DNA of 20,548 bases from Lachnospiraceae bacterium UBA3821 (GTDB lineage: Bacteria > Bacillota > Clostridia > Lachnospirales > Lachnospiraceae): NCBI GenBank assembly GCA_002368865.1, contig DFDT01000032.1, positions 1-20,548 on the forward strand, written 5' to 3'. Positions 7,017-14,471 of this stretch are shown piece by piece. The notes beneath the pieces are model-generated. The model was not told the origin of the DNA, searched no databases, and was given only the letters and a program-made list of their open reading frames with translations. Position 1 is the first letter of the stretch; every line of letters begins with the position of its first letter. Made by a program: the position numbers and the translations under genes.

Positions 7017-7646
7017 TTAAAATCCCAGATCATCATTTACCAGGATCACATGGATTCTGCCTTCATGTCTGGAAAACCGAGTGATCAGAAACTGGCAGCA
7101 TATGGTGTCCGGAGATTTGCAGTTAAAGCAGGAACCCGTCTTCGCGCAGGGTGTTGACAGGCCGAATCTCTGAGCGTTGATGGGCGCTGCCACATTCCTC
7201 GCGCGTTTCATGGCACCGTCCACGTCATCGCACACCTTGTTCATACCTACGATAAAGATCACCTTCTTGGGGCCCTGGGCGATTGCGGAAACCCGGTTGG
7301 AATTGCCGTCGATGTTCACCAGGACCCCATCTTCTGTGATCGCATTGGTACTCGCCAGGAAAAAGTCGGCATCATAAGCGGCCAGCATGGCAGCCCGCTT
7401 ATCTGTAGCTTCATCTCTGTCAATAAAATTGTAATGCGTATTCTTGAGCGCTTTCACCAACCCGATCTCATGCACGCTCATTCCACCGCCCATGGTGATG
7501 GTACTTCCCTTCGGGATCAACTCCAGCGCCTGCTTTAACGCCGCTTCTTTGTCGGCCGCATAGTAACCGCTCATATTGCGGGATTGCAGGCCTTTGATGA
7601 CTTTCTGTGCCAACAGTTCGTTTCTTTTGAAAATGTTCTCGTTCAT
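7017..7646 (-). CDS. LUD-domain (lactate-utilization type, DUF162) protein
   Basis: A 209-residue LUD-domain protein. TMGGGMSVHEIGLVKAL (51-67), DFFLASTNAITEDGVLVNID (94-113) and GPKKVIFIVGMNKV (125-138) are typical of the family that contains LutB/LutC of lactate oxidation. Unlike LutC, the C-terminus has a cysteine cluster (C167, C173, C176, C183, C184) that could hold an iron-sulfur centre or a metal. No LutA or LutB partner is nearby, so lactate oxidation is not implied; stand-alone members are common in Clostridia and uncharacterised. The start follows AAAAGGAG. It is the first gene of the run that includes the hotdog, MEMO-AMMECR1 and cupin genes. Its promoter must lie in or next to the palindromic element ending at 7677. 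Confidence 0.9.
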   Translation of the reverse strand: MNENIFKRNELLAQKVIKGLQSRNMSGYYAADKEAALKQALELIPKGSTITMGGGMSVHEIGLVKALKNTHYNFIDRDEATDKRAAMLAAYDADFFLASTNAITEDGVLVNIDGNSNRVSAIAQGPKKVIFIVGMNKVCDDVDGAMKRARNVAAPINAQRFGLSTPCAKTGSCFNCKSPDTICCQFLITRFSRHEGRIHVILVNDDLGF

Positions 7647-7676
7647 ATGAATTCTCCTTTTTTTATCGTTATATAT

Positions 7677-7876
7677 GTAATTGCAAAACTACTTTTTCAA
7701 TACCGAATTGCGCATATTGTATACTTCATAAGCAGGGCGTTTGAGGACGTTGGTACTTAGACTGCGTACTTTGCAGTCTTAGTACCACTACGTCCGAAAC
7801 CGAGCGGGAGCGTCCCTGTGTTGAAGTATACATTATGCACAATGACATATTCTCAAAAACTGAGTTTTGCAATTAC
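7677..7876. mobile_element. MITE-like 200-bp imperfect palindrome
   Basis: A non-coding element with 14-base perfect terminal inverted repeats, GTAATTGCAAAACT at 7677-7690 and its complement at 7863-7876 (16 bases if the flanking AT on both sides is counted). The symmetry continues almost throughout: GTATACTTCA at 7719-7728 pairs with 7822-7831, CAGGG at 7733-7737 with CCCTG, GGACGT with ACGTCC (7745-7750 and 7790-7795), and an apical 14-bp stem with one mismatch (7752-7765 with 7773-7786) closes a seven-base loop. The flanking AT could be a two-base target duplication. There is no transposase, which fits a non-autonomous miniature element. The right end overlaps the last codon of the GH3 gene. 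Confidence 0.8.
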
Positions 7877-10800
7877 ATTCCGCTGCCTCTCTTATACAGA
7901 ATCTCCCCTGTATAATGATATTGTGCGTCCAGCTTGGGAATGTTGACAGGCAGTTTTCCCGATGCCTTGTTTCCGCCTAATGCGGTATAAATTGCCGCGG
8001 AAAGCATCGGCATCTTCTTTGCATTATAGCATGCCAGGACGGCATCCGCCTGCGGATATCGCGCCGTATCATAAGGCAGCTGTGCACTGATCAGTACAAA
8101 CACACCGTCGTTGTCATGGGTCTTGCGCAGGGCTTCATCCAGGAATGCAGACGCCGTCCCCGCCTCTGTCTCCGGGTCCAGAGCTTCTTCCTGATACAGT
8201 GCGGAGACTGCGATCACTTCATCGGCATCCTCTAAGATAGCATCCAGATCAACTGCCGTGTGATCTTCATAACACACAGTCTGAATCTGCGCATCCCCGG
8301 AAAGTTTTCCTTCTTCCCGCAGTCTGGCGATTGCATAAGCAACTCCCTCTTCTTCCGTCGCGTAAGGATACAGTACGACTACACTCCGCTCCTCGGTGGT
8401 CGATAATACATTGCCCTGATTTTTCAAAACCGTCACCCCACGAAGCGAGAGCTCCCATTCTATGGCACGGTTTGCCTCACAGCCCACAACCTCCGCTGCC
8501 TTCTCAGGGGATAACGTGATTTCATCCAGCAGACCGTATCTGTCTTTTAACAAGAGGATACGGCGAACCGACTCGTCAATCCGCTCCTGCGCGAGCTCGC
8601 CGTTTTCCACCATTTGTGTAATTCCGTCGATATATGCATCCAGTTTGACAATATCCTCCGGTCCCTCCACATTCACCGGCATCAGGATCAGATCCGCCCC
8701 TGCATTGATGGCAAGTTTTGCCGCATCCAAGGGTTGAAAGTGTGCAGCAATCGCGCCCATATTCATGGCATCCGTCACCACCACACCGTTGTATCCCAAC
8801 TCCCCGCGCAGCAGATCGGTAATGATCTTCTGCGACAAAGTGGCAGGCAATGTGATCTCCTTACCACTCTGCTTTGACACATAAGTCTCCCGTTCAATCT
8901 GCGGATAACGAATGTGTGCCGTCATCACAATGTCCGCTCCGCGCAGGACCTTCTGAAAAGGGATCAATTCGCATTTCTTTAATTCTCCCAGGGATTTATC
9001 AATCTCCGGAAGTCCCGTATGGCTGTCTGTCTCCGTATCTCCATGCCCGGGGAAATGTTTGACTGCCGCCATCACGCCTACACTGTGCAGTCCGCCGATA
9101 TAGGCACTTCCAAACTCCGCTACCGTGTCCGGATCATCCGAAAAAGAACGCACGCCGATCACCGGATTGGAGGGATTATTATTCGTATCCAGCACCGGGG
9201 CAAAATTCACATTGATTCCCTGCACGGCAAGCTCCCTGCCGATCACCCGGGCCGCAGCCTTCGCACAAGAGGAATCTCCCGTGGCGCCTAGCGCCATATT
9301 TCCGGGCATGACCGTACCGGTCTGTAATCTGGTGACTCCTCCCCCTTCCTGATCCACACCGATCAGAAGACCGGCCGGCGCATTTCCGGCGCGGTTCGCA
9401 TCCTGCATAGCCTGCACCAGTTTTGTGGTCTGGTCCGCAGACGCAGTATTTTGCGCAAAGAGAATGATACCTCCGAAAGCGTCTTTGCGGATTGCATCCG
9501 AAAGCTCCTGATTCAGTTCGGTCACATCCGCTGCGTCTTCCCCTTTCCCCCAGACCCGAAAGGCCGGCATCAGCATCTGCGCCACCTTTTGTCTGGTGGT
9601 CATGGTGGAAAGCTTCACCTCCACCTCCAGCACATCAGGCTCTTTCAGGTAAGCAATCTCTCCGGTCAATTCCGCTGCCAGGCTCCGATAGCTTTCTTCT
9701 TCCCCCTCCTCATACCACTTGGAGAGCAGCGCGATCTTGCTCCTGGCATTTTTTACGGAAGGATGCTCCACCCAGGCATTGCCGGGAATCAGCTTAACGG
9801 ATTCCGCCGCCATATCTGCAGCGAGTGCGGAAAGCTGGGCGTGCAGCGCGGAACCGGACGCGGATTCATCGGACGCCTGCCCGGGCTGCGCCGGTTCGGA
9901 ATCCATCCCGACGGAAAGGATCTGCGGGACAAACCCAAGTGTGGAAGCCGTATAATAAGAGCCGTCAAATTTATTGGGATCGTCTCCGGCATCCGTCACC
10001 GGTGAATTGATCTTGTTCGTCAGATACACGATCACCAGATCCCTGTCCGGATCGATCATGCACACGGTACCCGTCCACCCCTGATGGCCGATCGTATCCG
10101 AACCGGACTGGGTGCCGAAGTACCATACCCGCTGACTGTCGCCTTCCCGCCACCAGCCTAAGCCCCAGTTGGCCGCATTCTCTTTCTTCGGTGCGGTAAA
10201 CATGTCAATGACGTTCTGAGAGAAAAACCGGTTCTCCCCATATCCACCGGTCAGCATCACACCGGCCAGTTTCGCCAGATCGGAAGCATTGGAGAAAAGA
10301 CCCGCGTGACCGGAAATTCCCCCCATACAGTAAAATGCTTTCTCGTCATGCACCTGTCCCTGAATGGTCTCCGTACGCAGTCCGGAAATCTTCACAAATC
10401 CGTCTCTGGAGTTGCCGTTTAACTCCGTGGCCGCACAGTCTTCTTTGGTGAATCCGTTTTCCAGCGGATTGTATGTGATATGGGTTAACCCCATGGGTTC
10501 CCAGAAAGTTTCTTTCAGATAAGTATTCAGATCCTTGCCTGTAACCTGTTCCACCACCAGCCCCAGCACCATGTAATCCACGTCGGAGTAGACAGTTTTG
10601 GTGCCCGGTTCATACTGCAGGGGCGTCTTGCAGATGGCCTTCACCGTGGCCGCCTTCGTCTCCGGAGACCCGTCGTTGCCGGAGAAAAGGGAACTGGAAG
10701 GTCTGAAATACTGTGGATCGGCCGGGAAGCCTCCCTGATGCTGCAAAAGATCCCGGATTGTCAGTTTCTGTTTCCACGCTCTCTGCGTGGCAAGATCCAC

Positions 10801-11739
10801 ATCCACACCGCCCGCATAGCTGACCTTGATCACATCTTTGTAAAACCGGTCCCCCAGATAATCTGCGATCCGGTCATCCAGTGTCACCGCGCCGTCTGTC
10901 ACCAGCTTTTGCAGCGCGTAGTTTGCGGAAAACATTTTTGTCACGGAAGCCAGATCATAGAGTGTGTCCGTGGTCACCGGGGCGCTTTCAATATTTTTCG
11001 TGCCGTCCGGCAGATAAGAATTCGTCCTGCCCCAGGCATTCTCATAGATCAGACGTCCGTTACGCACCACCGCCAATTGGGCGCTGGTAAAACCATGGTT
11101 CACATCCGAGGTGACCAGATCTGAGATCAACTGCAGCGATTCCGCCGCAATGCCCTCTTCCTCCGGCGCTCCCGGAAGCACCTTGGGATAACCGATGCTC
11201 ACCCGCACCGCATTCTCTGCCTCCCGCGGTCTGATACCGGAAATCTGCACGGTATTGCGCCCGTTCATCACCACATCGGAAATGTCGATCCGATAACTTT
11301 TTCCGCCGGTCATTTCGGTGGTGTCCACCTGGGTATTGTTGACATACATGGAGAAATCCGTCACCTGGTCTGCCACCGTCACATATACGCTGCCCTGACC
11401 GTGATATCCGGCAAAGCTGACCATACCGTTCATAGCCAGCGTGTCATCCACATATCCTTTCCAGTCCGGGAATCGCACATCTGTCTGCCAGGAAGCTTCC
11501 GGCAATGCAGTCTCCACCCCCTGCAGGCGTGTGACGGTCTCCTCGGTCTGTACCTGCTCTGTGTCCGAGGTCTCAGCCGTTTCCTCGGTCTGCGTCTCCT
11601 GAGACGGATCCGTGACCGGATGTCCGTTTTGCAAACCGCAGCCTGCCGCCATGGACAAAAGCAATGCCAGCACGGTCAGCAGCGCGGTCAAACGCCTTCT
11701 TGAGGTATCTTTCTGTTTTGAATTGATCGCTCGATACAA
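7873..11739 (-). CDS. Lipoprotein: beta-lactamase-family serine hydrolase fused to NagZ-type GH3 beta-N-acetylglucosaminidase
   Basis: A predicted exported 1288-residue lipoprotein. A signal peptide with lipobox AAGC (lipid Cys at 34) is followed by a Thr/Glu-rich linker (to about 70) and a beta-rich region (about 80-190). A class C/penicillin-binding-type hydrolase domain spans about 200-610, with SVTK (S265-K268), YSD (384-386) and GHQGWTG (551-557) as the three active-site elements. A linker with DESASGS leads to a GH3 domain (about 705-1070) with the NagZ signature KHFPGHGDTETDSHTGLP (894-911; D905/H907 dyad) and nucleophile D990 in VVVTDAMNMG. A GH3 C-terminal region follows. It should remove non-reducing GlcNAc from muropeptides; the hydrolase half may trim stem peptides (inferred). 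The start is taken as TTG 11739, with AAAGGA upstream; the frame is open to 12057, but that part overlaps namZ. Its stop codon is inside the MITE-like element. Confidence 0.9.
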   Translation of the reverse strand: MYRAINSKQKDTSRRRLTALLTVLALLLSMAAGCGLQNGHPVTDPSQETQTEETAETSDTEQVQTEETVTRLQGVETALPEASWQTDVRFPDWKGYVDDTLAMNGMVSFAGYHGQGSVYVTVADQVTDFSMYVNNTQVDTTEMTGGKSYRIDISDVVMNGRNTVQISGIRPREAENAVRVSIGYPKVLPGAPEEEGIAAESLQLISDLVTSDVNHGFTSAQLAVVRNGRLIYENAWGRTNSYLPDGTKNIESAPVTTDTLYDLASVTKMFSANYALQKLVTDGAVTLDDRIADYLGDRFYKDVIKVSYAGGVDVDLATQRAWKQKLTIRDLLQHQGGFPADPQYFRPSSSLFSGNDGSPETKAATVKAICKTPLQYEPGTKTVYSDVDYMVLGLVVEQVTGKDLNTYLKETFWEPMGLTHITYNPLENGFTKEDCAATELNGNSRDGFVKISGLRTETIQGQVHDEKAFYCMGGISGHAGLFSNASDLAKLAGVMLTGGYGENRFFSQNVIDMFTAPKKENAANWGLGWWREGDSQRVWYFGTQSGSDTIGHQGWTGTVCMIDPDRDLVIVYLTNKINSPVTDAGDDPNKFDGSYYTASTLGFVPQILSVGMDSEPAQPGQASDESASGSALHAQLSALAADMAAESVKLIPGNAWVEHPSVKNARSKIALLSKWYEEGEEESYRSLAAELTGEIAYLKEPDVLEVEVKLSTMTTRQKVAQMLMPAFRVWGKGEDAADVTELNQELSDAIRKDAFGGIILFAQNTASADQTTKLVQAMQDANRAGNAPAGLLIGVDQEGGGVTRLQTGTVMPGNMALGATGDSSCAKAAARVIGRELAVQGINVNFAPVLDTNNNPSNPVIGVRSFSDDPDTVAEFGSAYIGGLHSVGVMAAVKHFPGHGDTETDSHTGLPEIDKSLGELKKCELIPFQKVLRGADIVMTAHIRYPQIERETYVSKQSGKEITLPATLSQKIITDLLRGELGYNGVVVTDAMNMGAIAAHFQPLDAAKLAINAGADLILMPVNVEGPEDIVKLDAYIDGITQMVENGELAQERIDESVRRILLLKDRYGLLDEITLSPEKAAEVVGCEANRAIEWELSLRGVTVLKNQGNVLSTTEERSVVVLYPYATEEEGVAYAIARLREEGKLSGDAQIQTVCYEDHTAVDLDAILEDADEVIAVSALYQEEALDPETEAGTASAFLDEALRKTHDNDGVFVLISAQLPYDTARYPQADAVLACYNAKKMPMLSAAIYTALGGNKASGKLPVNIPKLDAQYHYTGEILYKRGSGM

Positions 11740-11762
11740 GTGAATATTTTTCCTTTCTTTTT

Positions 11763-13166
11763 TTACTCCGCATACAACAGATAGGGCGCCCGTTCTGTGC
11801 GAAAACGCTCGATATCTTCCTGCCAGGATGCCTTGATCTCCGCAGGGCTTTTTCCCTCTGTGATCATCTTCCGGAGCGCGTCGGAACCGCTGAGTAGATC
11901 GATCCAGTACCGCCCTTTTCCATCCAGCTTTCCGAAGAAATCCTGTTCCGGATGCGCGGCATGCACATCCCGATATGCCTCCGTCAGATAAGTCAAGTCG
12001 ATCCCTCTTTCCAGAATTTTCTCCAAATCCACTTGGCGCAGATCCCTGCCGTAACATTTCTGTTCCAGAAAAGGCGGCTGTACAGCCCCCGCCATGCTCC
12101 GGGGCGTAAAAGAAAATTCATTGCCGGGAACCCCTTCCAGATAAGGGCTGCCGTATAATTCAAAGGGGAAATCCGTTCCCCGTCCCACAGAGACAAGCGT
12201 ATTCTCAAAGAAGCAGGTGGAGGCATAGAGATAAACCGCCCGCATGTCTTTAAGATTCGGCGACGGATTGCAGACCAGAGCGGTTTTAGTCTGATGCGTA
12301 TAATTCCGGCAGGAAATGACCGTAAGATCACAAGCATCTTTTCCCGCCTGCAGCCAGCCTTCCCCATTGATCATCCGGGCCAGTTCCCCAAGGGTCATCC
12401 CATGGACTATGGGAATGGGAAGCTTGCCTACGCCCGAATGATATTCCTCCTGCAGGATCGGTCCGTCCACGTAAAATCCGTTTGGGTTGGGACGGTCCAA
12501 CAGCACCACCGCTTTGCCATGTGACGCACAGGCGTCCATCAGATCGTACATGGAAAGATAGTATGTGTAATACCGGAGTCCCACATCCTGTATGTCGATG
12601 AGCAAAAGGTCAAACTGCGCCATCGTCTCCGCGGTCAACGACTTCGCAGAGGTTCCTCCATATAGCGAATAGATTGGAACTCCCGTCTGTTCGTCCACCG
12701 AATCGCCGACCGCTGCGCCGGCGTCCTCCGTTCCCCGAAATCCATGCTCCGGGCTGAAAACAGCCGTCACATTCACCTTTTGCGCAATCAGCGCATCCAA
12801 AATATGTTCTCCGTCCACCACATCTCCCACAATGCCTGTGTGGTTGGAAAACAGCGCCACGCGCTTTCCCTCCAGAAGCGGCAGATAGGTTTCATATTGT
12901 TCATCGCCGAGGATTACCCGCTGCTCTATGGGCTGCTCGGCCGGTTGCTCTGCGGGTTGTTCTACGGGTTGCTCTACAGATTGTTCTCCGCCCGCTTCCG
13001 CATAAGCGTTCCGATCCTCAAAAGTCCGGGTCCCTATTCCTCCCATGAGAAAGATATACACCCCCAAAGGAAGGACAATCCAGATAAAAAAAGCGATAAG
13101 AAATCCCTTCCCTAAATTTGCAGCTACCGTCTTTCCGGTTTGCTTCTTTCCGTTTTTTTCCTTCAT
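11763..13166 (-). CDS. namZ: NamZ-type exo-beta-N-acetylmuramidase (DUF1343), membrane-anchored
   Basis: A 467-residue protein. A basic N-terminus, one hydrophobic segment (about 20-43) and a repetitive linker of EQP units (about 61-82) precede the DUF1343 domain. Family motifs visible are ALFSNHTGIVGD, FSPEHGFRGTEDAGAAVGD, IPIYSLYGG, LLIDIQDVGLRYYTY, LLDRPNPNG and SVGRGTDFPFELYGSPY. Bacillus subtilis NamZ (YbbC) removes MurNAc from the non-reducing end of peptidoglycan fragments and works with NagZ. The downstream gene here encodes a NagZ-type GH3 domain 23 bases away, so the pair very likely acts on muropeptides at the outer face of the membrane. The start is ATG 13166, with AGGAG nine bases upstream; the longer open frame to 13295 overlaps the HD gene. 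Repeat-rich spacers of this kind often allow reach through the wall. Confidence 0.92.
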   Translation of the reverse strand: MKEKNGKKQTGKTVAANLGKGFLIAFFIWIVLPLGVYIFLMGGIGTRTFEDRNAYAEAGGEQSVEQPVEQPAEQPAEQPIEQRVILGDEQYETYLPLLEGKRVALFSNHTGIVGDVVDGEHILDALIAQKVNVTAVFSPEHGFRGTEDAGAAVGDSVDEQTGVPIYSLYGGTSAKSLTAETMAQFDLLLIDIQDVGLRYYTYYLSMYDLMDACASHGKAVVLLDRPNPNGFYVDGPILQEEYHSGVGKLPIPIVHGMTLGELARMINGEGWLQAGKDACDLTVISCRNYTHQTKTALVCNPSPNLKDMRAVYLYASTCFFENTLVSVGRGTDFPFELYGSPYLEGVPGNEFSFTPRSMAGAVQPPFLEQKCYGRDLRQVDLEKILERGIDLTYLTEAYRDVHAAHPEQDFFGKLDGKGRYWIDLLSGSDALRKMITEGKSPAEIKASWQEDIERFRTERAPYLLYAE

Positions 13167-13192
13167 CGCTTCGTGCTCCTGTCGCTCCGCTC

Positions 13193-13759
13193 CTAGCTTT
13201 CCGTCCCCATGAGTCCGATCTCGGCCGCATACGGTTTCATGCCTTCGATGCAGATCTCCGCTACCTCTTTGATGTCCATACCCAGCATTTCGCATCCCTT
13301 CAGGATTGTGTCCCGGTCACATTTTGCCGCGAACTTTTTATCCTTGAATTTCTTCATGAAGCTCTTCACTTCCAGATCTGTGATTCCCTTGGGACGCATA
13401 CGGGCACAGGCCTGTATGATGCCGGTCAGTTCGTCCACGGTGAAAAGACTTTTCTCCATATTGGTGATAGGTTCCACATCATTTACAATACTGTAGCCGT
13501 GGCTTAAGATCGCGCGCACATCCTCCTTGGAAACGCCCGATTCCAAAAGGGGGGCCTCTGTATGCTGCAAATGTTCTTCGGGATATTTCTCATAGTCATA
13601 ATCATGCAGATATCCTACTGCCATCCAGTGTTCCTTGTCCTCTCCGAAATGCTCCGCCATGGCGCCCATCGCCGCCATCACGTTCTTCGCATGAATGCGC
13701 AGATGCTCCTCCGTCACCATGGAATCATTCAATTCTTTTGCTCTCTCTAATGTCAACAT
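13193..13759 (-). CDS. HD-domain hydrolase
   Basis: A 188-residue cytoplasmic HD-superfamily protein. H23 in LRIHAKNVM, H52-D53 in GYLHDYDYEKYPEEH and the downstream histidine in ILSHGY fit the metal-binding HD pattern. Family enzymes are mostly metal-dependent phosphohydrolases of nucleotides or phosphate esters; the substrate here is unknown. The start is ATG 13759, with GTGGAGG nine bases upstream, behind a strong promoter at 13817-13844. The frame is open to 13816, but that would run into the promoter. It is the first gene of the unit with namZ and the beta-lactamase/GH3 gene (26-base and 23-base gaps). A link to wall recycling is suggested only by position. Confidence 0.88.
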   Translation of the reverse strand: MLTLERAKELNDSMVTEEHLRIHAKNVMAAMGAMAEHFGEDKEHWMAVGYLHDYDYEKYPEEHLQHTEAPLLESGVSKEDVRAILSHGYSIVNDVEPITNMEKSLFTVDELTGIIQACARMRPKGITDLEVKSFMKKFKDKKFAAKCDRDTILKGCEMLGMDIKEVAEICIEGMKPYAAEIGLMGTES

Positions 13760-13788
13760 ATGCTGTTTCCTCCACGTCTGAATCCGGT

Positions 13789-13805
13789 CAGATCGATCCG
13801 ATCTG
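13789..13805 (-). promoter_or_regulatory. Candidate operator of the HD-namZ-GH3 operon
   Basis: A perfect inverted repeat, CAGATCG-3-CGATCTG, starts 11 bases downstream of the -10 box, so it lies within the first ~20 transcribed bases. This is a usual place for a repressor site. No regulator gene for it is visible in the window. Confidence 0.5.
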
Positions 13806-13816
13806 CCATCATTCAC

Positions 13817-13844
13817 ATTATAGCAAATTGTGGTCTAAATGCAA
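13817..13844 (-). promoter_or_regulatory. Promoter of the HD-namZ-GH3 operon
   Basis: On the minus strand TTGCAT (13844-13839), a 16-base spacer ending in TGC, and a perfect TATAAT (13822-13817). The TGn before the -10 makes it an extended -10 promoter. It lies between the flavodoxin terminator and the HD gene. Confidence 0.8.
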
Positions 13845-13881
13845 CTTTTCCTTCCGCACACAGATCAGGATCAGCGCATAC

Positions 13882-13912
13882 AAAAAAAGCACACCGGAAC
13901 ATACCGATGTGC
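13882..13912 (-). terminator. Rho-independent terminator after the flavodoxin gene
   Basis: On the minus strand GCACATCGG pairs with CCGGTGTGC (one G-T pair) around a six-base loop and is followed by seven T. It begins 25 bases after the flavodoxin stop codon. Confidence 0.9.
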
Positions 13913-13936
13913 CTTTCTCCCATTTATTTCCACTGT

Positions 13937-14371
13937 TTACGCGATGCCCGCAAGACCGCGCCCCGCGTTCCTGCAGTCTTCCAATGTATCTTCACCGGGG
14001 GCACCGTTTACCGTAATGCCTTCACCGTTTAATACAGTGGCACCGTCCGCCTGAATGCGATCCTCCCAGTCGCGCATCCACTCCTGGTTGCCCCAGCCGT
14101 AGGAGCCAAATAACGCAACCGTCTTGCCGGAGATCAGACCATCCAACTCCTCCATAAACGGCTCCATCTCGGACTCCTCCAACTGCTCCGCTCCCATGGA
14201 AGGACATCCCAATGCGATCACTTTTACCTCCTTCAGCGCATCCGCGCTGGCAGCGGAAACCTCCAAAAGCTCCGCCTCGGCGCCGCCGTCTTTTACACCC
14301 TCGGCTACCGCTGCAGCCATCGCCGCCGTGTTACCCGTTCCGCTCCAATATACAATACTTACCTTGCTCAT
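13937..14371 (-). CDS. Short-chain flavodoxin
   Basis: A 144-residue flavodoxin, close to the normal short-chain length. The phosphate-binding loop of FMN, SGTGNT, is at 10-15. ALGCPSMGAEQLE (53-65) and FGSYGWGNQEWMRDW (88-102) are the two loops that flank the isoalloxazine ring, with Y91 and W93 as candidate stacking residues. It is a soluble one- or two-electron carrier that can replace ferredoxin when iron is short. The start follows GAGAGG. It is downstream of the DUF3793 gene with a 100-base gap and ends at a strong terminator, so the two probably form one unit. Confidence 0.95.
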   Translation of the reverse strand: MSKVSIVYWSGTGNTAAMAAAVAEGVKDGGAEAELLEVSAASADALKEVKVIALGCPSMGAEQLEESEMEPFMEELDGLISGKTVALFGSYGWGNQEWMRDWEDRIQADGATVLNGEGITVNGAPGEDTLEDCRNAGRGLAGIA

Positions 14372-14446
14372 TTTGCCTCTCTTTCTGCCCTTGGTGCGGG
14401 TACTTTCTTTTTTGTTTCTTTTTCGTTGCTTTTCAGCCTCTATCGA

Positions 14447-14464
14447 TTAACGCTTTCGCATTAA
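14447..14464 (-). other. Small hairpin between DUF3793 and flavodoxin genes
   Basis: On the minus strand TTAATGC and GCGTTAA form a seven-pair stem (one G-T) closed by a GAAA tetraloop. There is no T-run after it, so it is more likely an mRNA processing or stability element than a terminator. Confidence 0.4.
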
Positions 14465-14471
14465 TACCGGT

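Noticed and set aside
7017..7646. Lactate oxidation (lut) operon
   Set aside because: Only one LUD-domain gene is present, with no LutA or LutB partner or lactate permease.
7752..7786. Apical stem of the palindrome as a transcription terminator
   Set aside because: No T-run follows on either strand, and the stem is part of the larger symmetrical element.
11740..12057. 106-codon N-terminal extension of the GH3 fusion
   Set aside because: It runs inside namZ in another frame and precedes an obvious lipoprotein signal peptide.
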